Source: an uncultured Eubacteriales bacterium | GTDB taxonomy: Bacteria > Bacillota > Clostridia > Oscillospirales > Oscillospiraceae | Assembly: GCA_900543625.1 (NCBI GenBank) | Contig: UQSF01000008.1 | Coordinates: 1 to 64,000, forward strand | DNA length: 64,000 bases | Direction: 5' to 3' | Shown: one piece after another, positions 8,987-17,583 of the stretch | Numbering within the stretch: position 1 is the stretch's first letter | Layout: every line of letters starts with the position of its first letter | Translations under genes and position numbers: made by a program | Notes under the pieces: generated by a model | The model's database searches: none | The model's input: the letters and a program-made list of their open reading frames with translations, nothing else | What the model was told of the DNA's origin: nothing

Positions 8987-10282
8987 ATGAAGCGTTTTGA
9001 TCCGAAAAACAAATATTTCGGCTGGGGCATCACGGCGTTCGGCGTGATCGCGTGTTCGATCCTGTTTTTCATGCTCCTGCAGCACGGAAAATCGATCAGC
9101 GGCGCGATCGGCACGCTCATTAGCATCCTCAGTCCGATCATCTGGGGCATGGTCATCACGTACCTGCTCTGGCCGCTGGTGAAAATGTTCCAGCGCAAGC
9201 TCTTTGAGCCGCTGCTTCAGAAGATCCGGCCCAAAAAGCCTGTGAGCAAGTCGCTTGCGCGCGGTTTGTCCGTAGTTCTGGCGATCCTGGTCGCGCTGGT
9301 TTTGATTGCCGCGCTCGTCTGGCTCATCATCCCGCAGCTCTATACGAGTATTGAGAGCATCGTGCTCAACTCCCAGCAGTATTACGACACGATCAGCGGC
9401 TGGATCAATCGCTTCTTTGAAAACAACCCCGAGGTGGAACAGGCGCTCCTCTCGGCGACCGGAAAAGCTTCCGACAGCCTGCTTGACTGGGCAAAGACGG
9501 CGCTGCTGCCGTCCATGGGCAAGGTTGTCACGAGCCTGACGACCGGCATCTATGCCGTTTTGCGCGGCATTCTTGACGTGCTCATCGGCTTCGTTGTTGC
9601 CTGCTATGTGCTGTCGAATATGGAGCTGTTTCTGGCAAAAGCCAAGATGGTGCTCTACAGCATTTTCCCTCTCCGCTCCTCCAAGCGTATCCTCAAGGCC
9701 ATCCGTTTTACGGACACGGCGTTCATGAGCTTTATCAGCGGCAAGGTCATTGACTCTGCCATCATCGGTGTTATCTGCTATATCTGCTGTGCGATCATGC
9801 GCATGCCGTATGTCGTGCTCGTGAGCGTGGTCGTCGGCGTGACGAACATCATCCCGGTTTTCGGCCCGTTCATCGGCGCCGTGCCGACTGCACTCATTAT
9901 TCTGCTTGATTCGCCGATGAAGTGCCTGATCTATGTCATCTTTATCCTTGTCCTGCAGCAGATCGACGGCAACATCATCGGACCGAAGATCCTCGGCAGT
10001 TCCACGGGCATCAACGGCTTCTGGATTATGTTTGCCATCCTGCTCGGCGGCGGCCTGTTCGGCTTTGTCGGCATGCTGCTGGGCGTGCCGGTGTTCGTCG
10101 TGATCTATGCCGGCCTGGAGAAGCTGGTCAATAACGGGCTGAAAAAACGCGGCCTCCAAACAGAGACCGCGGAATACATGAATCTGGATTATATCGACGA
10201 TGCCACGCTGCGCCCGGTGCGTCTGCCGACGGAGGCACCGCACGCAGCGCTCAAGGAAACGAAGGATGATTCAGTGAAGTGA
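8987..10282 (+). CDS. AI-2E family transporter (UPF0118)
   Basis: This 431-aa polytopic membrane protein has about eight hydrophobic segments. It has the family's central region and the conserved C-terminal block VGVTNIIPVFGPFIGAVPTALIILL followed by DGNIIGPKILGSSTGINGFW. Family members include the AI-2 exporter TqsA and Na+/H+ antiporters, so the substrate is open. I place the start at ATG 8987 with GGGAGA seven bases upstream. An ATG at 8972 lacks a ribosome site. The 3' end overlaps the convergent cysteine desulfurase by 12 bp. Confidence 0.88.
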   Translation: MKRFDPKNKYFGWGITAFGVIACSILFFMLLQHGKSISGAIGTLISILSPIIWGMVITYLLWPLVKMFQRKLFEPLLQKIRPKKPVSKSLARGLSVVLAILVALVLIAALVWLIIPQLYTSIESIVLNSQQYYDTISGWINRFFENNPEVEQALLSATGKASDSLLDWAKTALLPSMGKVVTSLTTGIYAVLRGILDVLIGFVVACYVLSNMELFLAKAKMVLYSIFPLRSSKRILKAIRFTDTAFMSFISGKVIDSAIIGVICYICCAIMRMPYVVLVSVVVGVTNIIPVFGPFIGAVPTALIILLDSPMKCLIYVIFILVLQQIDGNIIGPKILGSSTGINGFWIMFAILLGGGLFGFVGMLLGVPVFVVIYAGLEKLVNNGLKKRGLQTETAEYMNLDYIDDATLRPVRLPTEAPHAALKETKDDSVK

Positions 10283-11404
10283 CGGGAAGAGGGAGTGCTT
10301 GGCGTCGCGCAGCGCATCGCACAGCGCATCGACGTCTTCCCGCGTGGTGTAGCGCGAAAAGCTGATGCGCAGTGCGCCGTCGATCACGTTGGACGGCAGC
10401 CCGATCGCCTCAAGAACATGGCTCCGCCCGCCCTTTTTGCAGGCGGAGCTTTTTGATGTGTAAATGCTGCGCGCCTCAAGGAAGTTCATCAGTACCTCAC
10501 TCCGATAGCCGGGCAGGGAGATGCTGAGAATGTGCGGCGCGCCGCCGCCGATGACAGTCACACCCTCTACCTCGGCCGTCAGCCGGTCGATGGCGTGCGT
10601 GCGCAGCTCGGCCATGGTTTTCGTAGCCTCTGCCATTTTTGCACTGGCGATCTCTGCCGCGACGCCGAAGGCGGCGATCTGCGGCGTTGGTTCCGTGCCG
10701 GCGCGAATGCCGCGCTCCTGACCGCCGCCGTGGATGTAGGGCGGCAGCTTCAGCCCGCTGCGGATGTAGAGCGCGCCGATGCCCTTCGGCGCGTGGATCT
10801 TGTGACCGCTGATGGTGATCATGTCCGCGCCGAGCGTTTTGGCCGAAAACGGCACCTTCAAAAAGCCCTGCACCGCGTCCGTGTGCAGCAGCGCAATGCT
10901 GTTTTCTGCTTTCAGCATCCGGGCGACGGCGGCGATGTCGTTGATTGCACCTGTCTCGTTGTTGACCATCATGAGCGAGACGAGGATCGTGTCCGGACGC
11001 AGCGCCGCGCGCACACGCTCAAGCGGGATCGCTCCTGCGCCGTCCGGCTGCAGGCGTGTGATCTCGTATCCCTCTTTTTCCAGAAAGTCGAGCGATTTAC
11101 GCACCGCGTCATGCTCCACGGCGGAGCTGATGATGTGCTTGCCGCGCCGGCGCATCGACCGCGCGCCGGAGATGAGCGCCCAGTTGTCGCCCTCGGAGCC
11201 GCAGGACGTGAAGTATACTTCGTCCGGCTGGCAGCCGAGCGCCCCGGCGATCTGACCGCGCGCCTTGTCCATGGCGGCCTTGGCTTCGCGGCCGAGCTTG
11301 TAGGTCGTGCTCGGATTTCCGAAGCACTCCGTCATCATATGTACTGCCGCTTCCGCTGCCTCCGGGCAGACACGGGTCGTTGCGGCATTGTCCAGATAAA
11401 CCAT
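10271..11404 (-). CDS. Cysteine desulfurase (NifS/IscS-like)
   Basis: This PLP enzyme releases sulfur from cysteine as an enzyme persulfide for Fe-S clusters or tRNA thiolation. The 377-aa protein begins MVYLDNAATT. It has the PLP-lysine motif SGHKIHAPKG (K202) and a catalytic Cys at about 322 in SSACKKGGRS. GAGGTAA lies about nine bases ahead of ATG 11404; a GTG two codons earlier is the alternative. It is separate from the suf operon, which has its own SufS. It is divergent from mtaB, a sulfur-inserting tRNA enzyme, with only 30 bp between the two starts, so it may supply sulfur for tRNA modification. That link is an inference. Confidence 0.93.
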   Translation of the reverse strand: MVYLDNAATTRVCPEAAEAAVHMMTECFGNPSTTYKLGREAKAAMDKARGQIAGALGCQPDEVYFTSCGSEGDNWALISGARSMRRRGKHIISSAVEHDAVRKSLDFLEKEGYEITRLQPDGAGAIPLERVRAALRPDTILVSLMMVNNETGAINDIAAVARMLKAENSIALLHTDAVQGFLKVPFSAKTLGADMITISGHKIHAPKGIGALYIRSGLKLPPYIHGGGQERGIRAGTEPTPQIAAFGVAAEIASAKMAEATKTMAELRTHAIDRLTAEVEGVTVIGGGAPHILSISLPGYRSEVLMNFLEARSIYTSKSSACKKGGRSHVLEAIGLPSNVIDGALRISFSRYTTREDVDALCDALRDAKHSLFPSLH

Positions 11405-11434
11405 GATCACTTACCTCGATTTGGAGATGTTTTT

Positions 11435-12721
11435 ATGCACTATATTATAACCGCCCTCGGCTGCAAGGTCAACCAGTATGAAGCGCAGGCGATCGAAACG
11501 CTGCTGCACCCGCACGGATTTACGGCCGCAGGGGAGGGAGATCCGGTCGACCTGATCGTTGTCAATACCTGCGCCGTCACGGCGGAAGGCGGGCGCAAGT
11601 CGCGCCAGATGATCCGCAAGCTGCGCGAGGAGCACCCGCAGGCACTGTGTGCCGTGTGCGGCTGCTGGTCGCAGCTCAGCCCCGAGGATGCCGCCGCCAT
11701 CGGCGCCGATGTCGTGCACGGCAGCGGCAGCAAGCAGGCGTTCGTGGACGATATCCTGCGTGCGTTACGTGAGCACACACCCATCACCTGCGTCGATAAC
11801 CCGTTCCGGCGCTTTGACTTTGAGCCGCTGCCTGCCGGCGCTGCCTATGGCCGCACGCGCGCGATGCTCAAGATCCAGGACGGCTGCAACAACTTCTGCA
11901 CCTATTGCGTCATCCCGTATACGCGCGGCCGCATCCGCAGTCTTCCGCCGGATGAAATGGCGCGGCAGGCTGCGCATCTGGCCGAGGAGGGCTACCGTGA
12001 GCTTGTGCTGACCGGCATCGAGATCGCGTCCTACGGCCGGGATCTTCCGGGCACACTCACGCTGGCCGATGCCGTTGAGACGGTGGCCGCCGCCGCGCCG
12101 CAGATGCGCCTGCGCCTCGGCTCGATCGAGCCGACGGTCATCACGGAGGATTTCTGCCGCCGTGCCGCCGCGACCGGTCAGGTCTGCCGACATTTTCATC
12201 TGTCGCTGCAAAGCGGCTGCGACCGCACGCTCGCGCGCATGAACCGCAAGTATACGACGGCGGAGTTTCTCGCCTGCGTCGAGCGGCTGCGGCGGTATTT
12301 CCCGGGCTGTGCGCTTACGGCGGACATGATCACGGGCTTCCCCGGAGAGACGGAGGACGATCAGGCGCAGGCTGTGGCATTTCTGGAGCAGGTCGGCTTT
12401 GCGGCCGTGCACGTGTTCCCGTATTCCCGCCGTCCCGGTACGAAGGCGGACGCCATGCCCGAGCAGCTCAGCCACGCCGTAAAATCCGCGCGCGCACACG
12501 CCGCGCAGCGTGTGGCCGACGACTGCAAGCAGCGCTATCTTGCGCAGCAGATCGGGCAGATTTTGCCGGTCCTGTTCGAGACGGAGCAGGACGGACGCTG
12601 GGTCGGGCACTCGGATAACTATTGTCTGGTCAGCGTCGCGGGGGAAGATCTGCGCGGCGTTGTGAAAAATGTCAAAATCTCTGCCATATCCGGGCAAATG
12701 CTTGTGGGGGATTTGGTTTGA
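11435..12721 (+). CDS. mtaB: tRNA t6A37 methylthiotransferase MtaB
   Basis: This radical SAM enzyme adds a methylthio group to N6-threonylcarbamoyladenosine at position 37 of tRNA. The 428-aa protein has the three MiaB-family parts. The N-terminal UPF0004 domain carries Cys residues at C10, in VVNTCAVT and in VCGCW. The radical SAM cluster motif is C151-NNF-C155-TY-C158, and a C-terminal TRAM domain ends with VVKNVKISAISGQMLVGDLV. The TALGCKVNQYE start and the ETED segment fit MtaB (YqeV) better than MiaB. ATG 11435 follows TTGGAG. The gene ends inside the serC promoter. Confidence 0.93.
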   Translation: MHYIITALGCKVNQYEAQAIETLLHPHGFTAAGEGDPVDLIVVNTCAVTAEGGRKSRQMIRKLREEHPQALCAVCGCWSQLSPEDAAAIGADVVHGSGSKQAFVDDILRALREHTPITCVDNPFRRFDFEPLPAGAAYGRTRAMLKIQDGCNNFCTYCVIPYTRGRIRSLPPDEMARQAAHLAEEGYRELVLTGIEIASYGRDLPGTLTLADAVETVAAAAPQMRLRLGSIEPTVITEDFCRRAAATGQVCRHFHLSLQSGCDRTLARMNRKYTTAEFLACVERLRRYFPGCALTADMITGFPGETEDDQAQAVAFLEQVGFAAVHVFPYSRRPGTKADAMPEQLSHAVKSARAHAAQRVADDCKQRYLAQQIGQILPVLFETEQDGRWVGHSDNYCLVSVAGEDLRGVVKNVKISAISGQMLVGDLV

Positions 12722-12746
12722 CGCGTCATCCGGATGGTGTTAGAAT
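12718..12746 (+). promoter_or_regulatory. Promoter of serC-serA
   Basis: TTGACG (12718-12723), a 17-bp spacer and TAGAAT (12741-12746). The -35 box overlaps the mtaB stop codon. No T-box stem or regulatory leader is evident in the 60-nt 5' region. Confidence 0.7.
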
Positions 12747-12806
12747 TTTCTCAATCCATGCGGAATGTTCTGCAATGGGGCGATTTCAGCGCAGGAGGCG
12801 ATTTTT

Positions 12807-13898
12807 GTGACTCGAAAGGATACATTCAATTTTTCCGCCGGACCGTCAGTGCTTCCGGAGGAAGTGCTTCAGCAGGCACAGGCAGAACTGCTCAATTATC
12901 ACGGGACGGGTATGTCCGTGATGGAGATGAGTCACCGAAGTCAGGCCTTTTCCGATATCTTTCAGGAAGTGCAGGCGCGCTTTCGCAGTGCGCTGTCCGT
13001 GCCGGACACACATGCGATCCTGTTTTTGCAGGGCGGCGGCACGTCGCAGTTTTCCATGATCCCGCTCAATCTGATGGGGGCGCACGGCACGGCGGATTAC
13101 GCCGTGACCGGGCACTTTTCCGGCAGCGCCGCCAAGGAAGCCGAGAAGTACGGCACGGTGCACATCGCGGCCGACACCTCTACCTGCGGCCACACCCGCA
13201 TCCCGCAGCAGAGCGAGCTGCAGCTCACGGACGGTGCTTCGTATTTTTACTATTGCGCCAATAACACCATCTACGGTACGGAATGGCAGTATGTGCCCCA
13301 GACCAATGGTGCACCGCTCACGTGCGATATGTCGTCCGACATTCTCTCGCGCCCGGTGGACGTGTCGAAGTACGGCGTGATCTTTGCCGGTGCGCAGAAG
13401 AACATGGCCCCCGCGGGGCTCACGGTCGCGATCGTGGACCGCGCCCTTGCCGGACACGAGCTGCCCATCACGCCGGTCATGTACAGCTATCAGCGTATGA
13501 TCGACAAGGACTCGATGTACAACACGCCGCCGTGCTGGAATATCTACATCCTCGGCCTCGTGCTCGCATGGCTCGAGCAGCAGGGCGGTGTGGAAGGTAT
13601 GCAGCGGCTCAAGCATGCGCGCGCCGCGAAGGTGTATGATTTTCTCGACAACAGCGCACTCTTTCATGCCTGCGCGCAGCCGGGCTCGCGCTCGGACATG
13701 AACGTTACGTTCCGTACCGGGGACGATGCGCTCGATAAGGAATTTATCAGCGGTGCCGCAGCGCGCGGCCTGCTCAACCTCAAGGGGCACCGCGTTGCCG
13801 GCGGCATGCGCGCCTCGCTCTACAATGCGATGCCGATGGCGGGTGTGGATGCGCTCGTCGATTATCTGAAACAGTTTGAGGTGGAACACCATGTATAA
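12807..13898 (+). CDS. serC: Phosphoserine aminotransferase
   Basis: This PLP enzyme makes O-phosphoserine from 3-phosphohydroxypyruvate and glutamate, the second step of serine synthesis. The 363-aa protein starts (V)TRKDTFNFSAGPSVLP, the family hallmark. It contains HRSQAFSDIF, FLQGGGTSQF and the PLP-lysine segment FAGAQKNMAPAG. GTG 12807 is chosen because AGGAGG lies eight bases upstream; an ATG at 12765 would add 14 residues ahead of the conserved start. It overlaps serA by 8 bp (ATGTATAA), so the two genes are translationally coupled. Confidence 0.96.
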   Translation: MTRKDTFNFSAGPSVLPEEVLQQAQAELLNYHGTGMSVMEMSHRSQAFSDIFQEVQARFRSALSVPDTHAILFLQGGGTSQFSMIPLNLMGAHGTADYAVTGHFSGSAAKEAEKYGTVHIAADTSTCGHTRIPQQSELQLTDGASYFYYCANNTIYGTEWQYVPQTNGAPLTCDMSSDILSRPVDVSKYGVIFAGAQKNMAPAGLTVAIVDRALAGHELPITPVMYSYQRMIDKDSMYNTPPCWNIYILGLVLAWLEQQGGVEGMQRLKHARAAKVYDFLDNSALFHACAQPGSRSDMNVTFRTGDDALDKEFISGAAARGLLNLKGHRVAGGMRASLYNAMPMAGVDALVDYLKQFEVEHHV

Positions 13899-15054
13899 CA
13901 TAAAGACCATGAACCATATTTCTCCCTGCGGCCTGCAGAAGCTCGAAGCGCGCGGCTGCACCGTCGGGGAGAACGTTTCCGATCCGGACGGCCTGATCCT
14001 GCGTTCGGCAGACCTGCATGACTACGCGTTCGAGCCGAGCCTGATCGCCATCGCGCGCTCCGGTGCCGGCACGAACAACATCCCGCTGGAAGAGTGCTGC
14101 CGCCGCGGCATCGTTGTCTTCAACTCGCCCGGCGCGAACGCTGAGGCGGTCAAGGAGCAGATCCTCTGCTCGCTCGTGCTCTCGTCGCGTGATGTGCTCG
14201 GCAGCATCGACTGGGTCAAGGGGCTCAACGGACGGGGGAAGGATATCCCCGCGCTCGTTGAAAAGGGCAAATCGCAGTTTGCAGGCCCCGAGCTTATGGG
14301 CAAGACGCTTGGGGTGATCGGCCTCGGCGCGATCGGCGCGCTGATCGCAAACGCCGCCGTGTCGCTCGGCATGAATGTCTGCGGCTACGATCCGTATCTG
14401 TCCGTGGATGCCGCGTGGCGTCTGTCGCGTGATGTCAAGCACGAGGTGAATCTCGACGGCATCTATGCCAAAGCGGACTATATCAGCATCAACGTTCCGT
14501 ATACGGACACGACGTACCATATGCTCGATGCCAAGGCGTTTTCCAAGATGAAGGACGGTGTGCGCATCATCAACGAGTCGCGCGCCGAGATCGTGGATGA
14601 CGACGCCATGCTTGCCGCTATCGCCTCCGGCCGCGTCGGCAAGTATGTCACGGACTTCCCGAACGAGAAGGTCGTCGGTGTGGATAACATCATTGCCCTG
14701 CCGCATCTGGGCGCCTGCACACCCGAGAGCGAGGAAAAGTCCGCGGTCATGGCCGCGCGCGAGCTGTATGACTACCTCGCCAACGGCAACATCAAAAACT
14801 CCGTCAACTTCCCGGATGCGACGCTCGAGCGCATGGGTGTCAGCCGTGTGTGCATCCTGCACCAGAACGTGCCGACGATGCTCAACCAGTTCCTCGAGAT
14901 CGCCTGCAGCACCGGCCTGAACGTGGAGAACATGATCAACAAGGCCTACGGCGCGTACGCCTATGCCATGATGGATCTCAACGGCTGCCTTGATGATGAC
15001 CAGATCGCAAGGATCGACCGTATTCCGGAGGTCATCCGTGTGCGCGTGGTATGA
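13891..15054 (+). CDS. serA: Phosphoglycerate dehydrogenase with C-terminal ACT domain
   Basis: This enzyme oxidises 3-phosphoglycerate to 3-phosphohydroxypyruvate, the first committed step of serine synthesis. The 387-aa protein has the D-2-hydroxyacid dehydrogenase fold with a Rossmann GVIGLGAIGALIA near residue 148. The catalytic Arg is in INESRAEIVD and the His in LPHLGACT. Residues from about 315 form an ACT domain, so feedback by serine is plausible. It is a compact form without the intervening domain of long SerA proteins. GAGGTGG inside the end of serC serves as its ribosome site. Confidence 0.95.
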   Translation: MYNIKTMNHISPCGLQKLEARGCTVGENVSDPDGLILRSADLHDYAFEPSLIAIARSGAGTNNIPLEECCRRGIVVFNSPGANAEAVKEQILCSLVLSSRDVLGSIDWVKGLNGRGKDIPALVEKGKSQFAGPELMGKTLGVIGLGAIGALIANAAVSLGMNVCGYDPYLSVDAAWRLSRDVKHEVNLDGIYAKADYISINVPYTDTTYHMLDAKAFSKMKDGVRIINESRAEIVDDDAMLAAIASGRVGKYVTDFPNEKVVGVDNIIALPHLGACTPESEEKSAVMAARELYDYLANGNIKNSVNFPDATLERMGVSRVCILHQNVPTMLNQFLEIACSTGLNVENMINKAYGAYAYAMMDLNGCLDDDQIARIDRIPEVIRVRVV

Positions 15055-15070
15055 AAAGCGATAATAAAAA

Positions 15071-15096
15071 CAGCCGCTCCCGACCGGGAGCGGCTG
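15071..15096 (+). terminator. Hairpin after serA, copy 1 of a duplicated terminator stem
   Basis: AGCCGCTCCCG / CGGGAGCGGCT forms a strong stem 16 bp past serA. Its expected T-run is missing because a structured insert begins directly after it. The same 25-bp stem recurs at 15298-15322, where the T-run is present. Confidence 0.7.
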
Positions 15097-15297
15097 AGGC
15101 TGTCAAAAAAGTACTACTTTTTTGACAAAGGGGATTGCGGCCTGACTGCAGCGCACGCGCCGTCCGCCAGAGGCGGACGGCTCGCACGTTTGCAGGCCGA
15201 GAGGTATTTTCTTCGACGCACATGTCGCCGAAGAAAATGATTGGACTTTCTTTCGCCGCTCCGGCGGCGAAACTCTACGAGGTTTTTTGATAAATTG
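15097..15297. repeat. Multi-hairpin intergenic insert between duplicated terminator stems
   Basis: About 200 bp of non-coding DNA is built from four consecutive palindromes. They are 15101-15127 (TGTCAAAAAAGTACTAC..), 15160-15180 (CCGTCCGCC-AGA-GGCGGACGG), 15206-15238 (ATTTTCTTCG..CGAAGAAAAT) and 15251-15272 (TTTCGCCGCTCCGGCGGCGAAA). The left 50 bp is an inverted copy of window bases 1-49. It looks like a MITE- or REP-like structured repeat inserted into the serA/ECF terminator. Confidence 0.65.
15100..15149 (+). repeat. Interspersed structured repeat, copy B
   Basis: This matches the reverse complement of bases 1-49 with one mismatch (GGGGATT against GGGGTTT). It follows a terminator-like stem through a short GAGG linker, as copy A does. 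Confidence 0.75.
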
Positions 15298-15326
15298 AGC
15301 CGCTCCCGACCGGGAGCGGCTGTTTT
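15298..15326. terminator. Terminator stem copy 2 between serA and the ECF gene
   Basis: This is the same 25-bp stem as 15072-15096, here followed by TTTT. It lies between convergent genes and was presumably the original shared terminator. Confidence 0.8.
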
Positions 15327-15338
15327 GCGCCTGAAAGC

Positions 15339-15872
15339 TTATTTTTCTTTCTTTGCCGACACGGATTCGGCGAATTCGCGCAGCTGCGGAACCTTGCTCA
15401 GTGCAAAGTACAGCGCCAGACCGCCCGCAACGCCGACGGCAGCCTGACAGGCGTTGCCCGGGATCTCGCCGGCGGCGGCCAGACCGTAACCGAGGATGAA
15501 GTCCTCAAACACGAAGTAGCCGAGAACCATGATGATCTCACCGCAGATGGCGCTCAGCAGCGCGAAGCCGAAGCTTTTCTTGCGGCAGGCGCGGAAGATC
15601 AGCGCCGCGACCACAGCGGCGCATCCTTTGACGACGAGCGTGCCGGGGGCGTAGCTCATGTAACCGGAGATCACGTCTGCAAGGCCGGAGCCGAAGCCCG
15701 CAGCAACGCCGCCGTAGAGCGGACCGGCCAGCAGGGCGGCGAGCACGACCACGATGTCGCCGGCATTGAGATAGCCGCCGGTGACGGTCGGGATCTTGAT
15801 GACGAGCGTTGCCACGCAGCACAGCGCCATGAGCATGGCGGTGTAGACAAGGTTTCTGAGTTTCTGGTTCAT
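15339..15872 (-). CDS. ECF transporter S component (substrate unknown)
   Basis: This 177-aa integral membrane protein has five to six hydrophobic segments. ECF S components bind a vitamin or its precursor and dock on a shared EcfA-EcfA'-EcfT energising module encoded elsewhere. The NAGDIVVVLAALLAGPLYGG segment followed by a glycine-rich turn, and the charged C-terminal tail, fit the family. The sequence does not let me choose between riboflavin, pyridoxine, hydroxymethylpyrimidine or another ligand. No riboswitch is recognisable upstream. It has its own minus-strand promoter, back to back with that of the AlaX gene. Confidence 0.85.
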   Translation of the reverse strand: MNQKLRNLVYTAMLMALCCVATLVIKIPTVTGGYLNAGDIVVVLAALLAGPLYGGVAAGFGSGLADVISGYMSYAPGTLVVKGCAAVVAALIFRACRKKSFGFALLSAICGEIIMVLGYFVFEDFILGYGLAAAGEIPGNACQAAVGVAGGLALYFALSKVPQLREFAESVSAKKEK

Positions 15873-15901
15873 AAGTATCCTCTTTTCCTGTTATTGTGAC
15901 A

Positions 15902-15930
15902 AGCATACGATAACCGACAGAAATATGCAA
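15902..15930 (-). promoter_or_regulatory. Promoter of the ECF S-component gene
   Basis: On the minus strand TTGCAT (15930-15925), a 17-bp spacer and TATGCT (15907-15902). Confidence 0.6.
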
Positions 15931-15933
15931 GGG

Positions 15934-15962
15934 TTGAGTTCGACGAAAAATGCTGATATACT
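15934..15962 (+). promoter_or_regulatory. Promoter of the AlaX-type gene
   Basis: TTGAGT (15934-15939), a 17-bp spacer and TATACT (15957-15962). The -35 boxes of this and the divergent ECF promoter are three bases apart. Confidence 0.65.
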
Positions 15963-15987
15963 GTTTCGAGAAATGGAGGATATGACC

Positions 15988-17148
15988 ATGACCAAGAAAC
16001 TGTACGATCTGGACAGCCATCGGCGCGATTTTACCGCCGCGGTGCTCCGCTGCGACGCGGACGGCGAGCGCTATGCCGTGGTGCTGGACCAGACCTTGTT
16101 TTTCCCGGAGGGCGGCGGGCAGCCGGCGGATACCGGCGTGCTCGGCGGTGCGCGCGTGCTGGATGTTCAGATCACGCAGGAGGCGATCGTGCACTATACC
16201 GACGCACCGCTCACGCCCGGTGCGCAGGTGCGCGGAGAGATCGACTGGCCGCAGCGCTTCCGGCGTATGCAGGGGCACTCCGGCGAGCATATCATCTCGG
16301 GGCTCATCCACAGCGAATACGGCCTTGATAACGTCGGCTTCCACCTCGGGCAAGACACGATCACGATGGACTATAACGGTGAGCTCACGTGGCCTCAGCT
16401 CATGCACATCGAGCAGCTTGCCAACGAAGCCGTGTACCGCAACGTACCGATCCGCACGGAGTACCCGTCGCCGGAGCGGCTCGCGCAGATGACCTACCGC
16501 AGCAAGCTTGACCTCACGGAGAATGTGCGCATCGTGACTGTCGAGGGCTATGATGTCTGCGCCTGCTGCGCGCCGCACGTGTCCTGCACAGGCGAGATCG
16601 GAGTCATCAAGTTCACGTCCGTCATGCGTCATCGCGGCGGCATCCGTGTGACGATCCTGTGCGGGTCGGACGCGGAGATGGACTATCGGGAAAAGAACGC
16701 GCAGATCGCGGCGCTCTCGGCGCAGCTGTCCGTACGGCAGTCGGACGTTGTTCCGGCTGTGCAGCGCCTGCTTGACGAGATCGCACAGCTCAAGACTGCG
16801 GCCGCAGAGCTTGAGCACCGGCTCAACGCGCAGCGCCTGCAGCAGCTGCACGAGACGCCCGGCAGTATCTGCGTCATCGATCGCTTTGACGATCCGGTCG
16901 CCATGCGCGAATTTGTCAATGCCGGTATGCTGCTCGCAGGCGGCGTCTGCGCCGCCTTTACCGGCAGCAACGCGGATGGCTATCGCTATATCATCGGCAG
17001 CCGCACGCTGGATCTGCGTGCCGAGGCAAAGACTATCAACGCGGCCATCAGCGGTCGCGGCGGCGGCAAGCCCACCATGATCCAGGGTTCGTGCACCGCA
17101 CCGGCGGACACGATCAAGGCATTTTTCGCCGCTTATCCCGGGAAATGA
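15988..17148 (+). CDS. AlaX-type alanyl-tRNA editing protein with DHHA1 domain
   Basis: This is a free-standing homologue of the AlaRS editing domain. It is expected to hydrolyse Ser- or Gly-tRNA(Ala) in trans. The 386-aa protein has an N-terminal barrel with FFPEGGGQPADTG, the zinc/editing motif HSGEH near residue 96 and the second half-site CACCAPH near 190. A coiled-coil and a C-terminal DHHA1-like segment (SGRGGGKPTMIQGS) complete the long AlaX-L architecture. GGAGG sits eight bases before ATG 15988; an in-frame ATG at 15982 is too close to it. The gene ends just before the island-flanking terminator. Confidence 0.93.
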   Translation: MTKKLYDLDSHRRDFTAAVLRCDADGERYAVVLDQTLFFPEGGGQPADTGVLGGARVLDVQITQEAIVHYTDAPLTPGAQVRGEIDWPQRFRRMQGHSGEHIISGLIHSEYGLDNVGFHLGQDTITMDYNGELTWPQLMHIEQLANEAVYRNVPIRTEYPSPERLAQMTYRSKLDLTENVRIVTVEGYDVCACCAPHVSCTGEIGVIKFTSVMRHRGGIRVTILCGSDAEMDYREKNAQIAALSAQLSVRQSDVVPAVQRLLDEIAQLKTAAAELEHRLNAQRLQQLHETPGSICVIDRFDDPVAMREFVNAGMLLAGGVCAAFTGSNADGYRYIIGSRTLDLRAEAKTINAAISGRGGGKPTMIQGSCTAPADTIKAFFAAYPGK

Positions 17149-17171
17149 AATGTGTATCATCGCTCAGATAA

Positions 17172-17206
17172 AACAGGGCCGCGGAAATTCCGCGGCCCTG
17201 CTTTTT
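17172..17206 (+). terminator. Terminator after the AlaX gene; left 35-bp direct repeat of the island
   Basis: CAGGGCCGCGGAA / TTCCGCGGCCCTG plus T-run. The 35 bp are identical and in the same orientation to 21425-21459, which bounds the other side of the 4.2-kb AT-richer segment. Confidence 0.92.
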
Positions 17207-17583
17207 TTGAACTTTATATGTGTGTCACCCATAAATGTGCTTGTCTAAAATGACGTGCCCTCAACAACATAGGGCGTCAATGTCAAATCAATGCGGATTC
17301 TGTCGAAAAATTGGTGAGTTATGTAGGAACCCTGGAAACAGTACGTATGACCTGATAAAATGCAACGTGTTGCGAGAGCTGTGTGATATATGTCCAAAAC
17401 GCAGTGGAGAAAAGGAAGCGGACGATGATCGCCCTCTGAGAAGTGGAGCGTATTTGTGCCGTTGCAGACTGATATGGCTGCAGATGCAAAGTGACATCGA
17501 TGCTCTGAAGACACCGGGCACTGCGCAGGGCAGAAACGAATGCTTTGTTGCAGAAAAAATGGAGAACATATTGGAGGATGAAA
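17207..17583. other. 377-bp non-coding left end of the island
   Basis: No supported gene is visible. An open plus-strand frame at 17235-17594 has many Cys codons but no ribosome site, and it collides with the start of the membrane-protein gene. The stretch is AT-richer than its surroundings and must hold the promoter for the downstream genes. I could not assign a convincing -35/-10 pair. Confidence 0.5.

Noticed and set aside
8732..10243. Upstream extension of the D,D-carboxypeptidase frame
   Set aside because: The extension lies antisense to the AI-2E-family gene. The signal peptide and ribosome site fix the start at 8731.
12722..12806. T-box or serine-responsive leader before serC
   Set aside because: The space is too short and has no specifier stem or antiterminator bulge.
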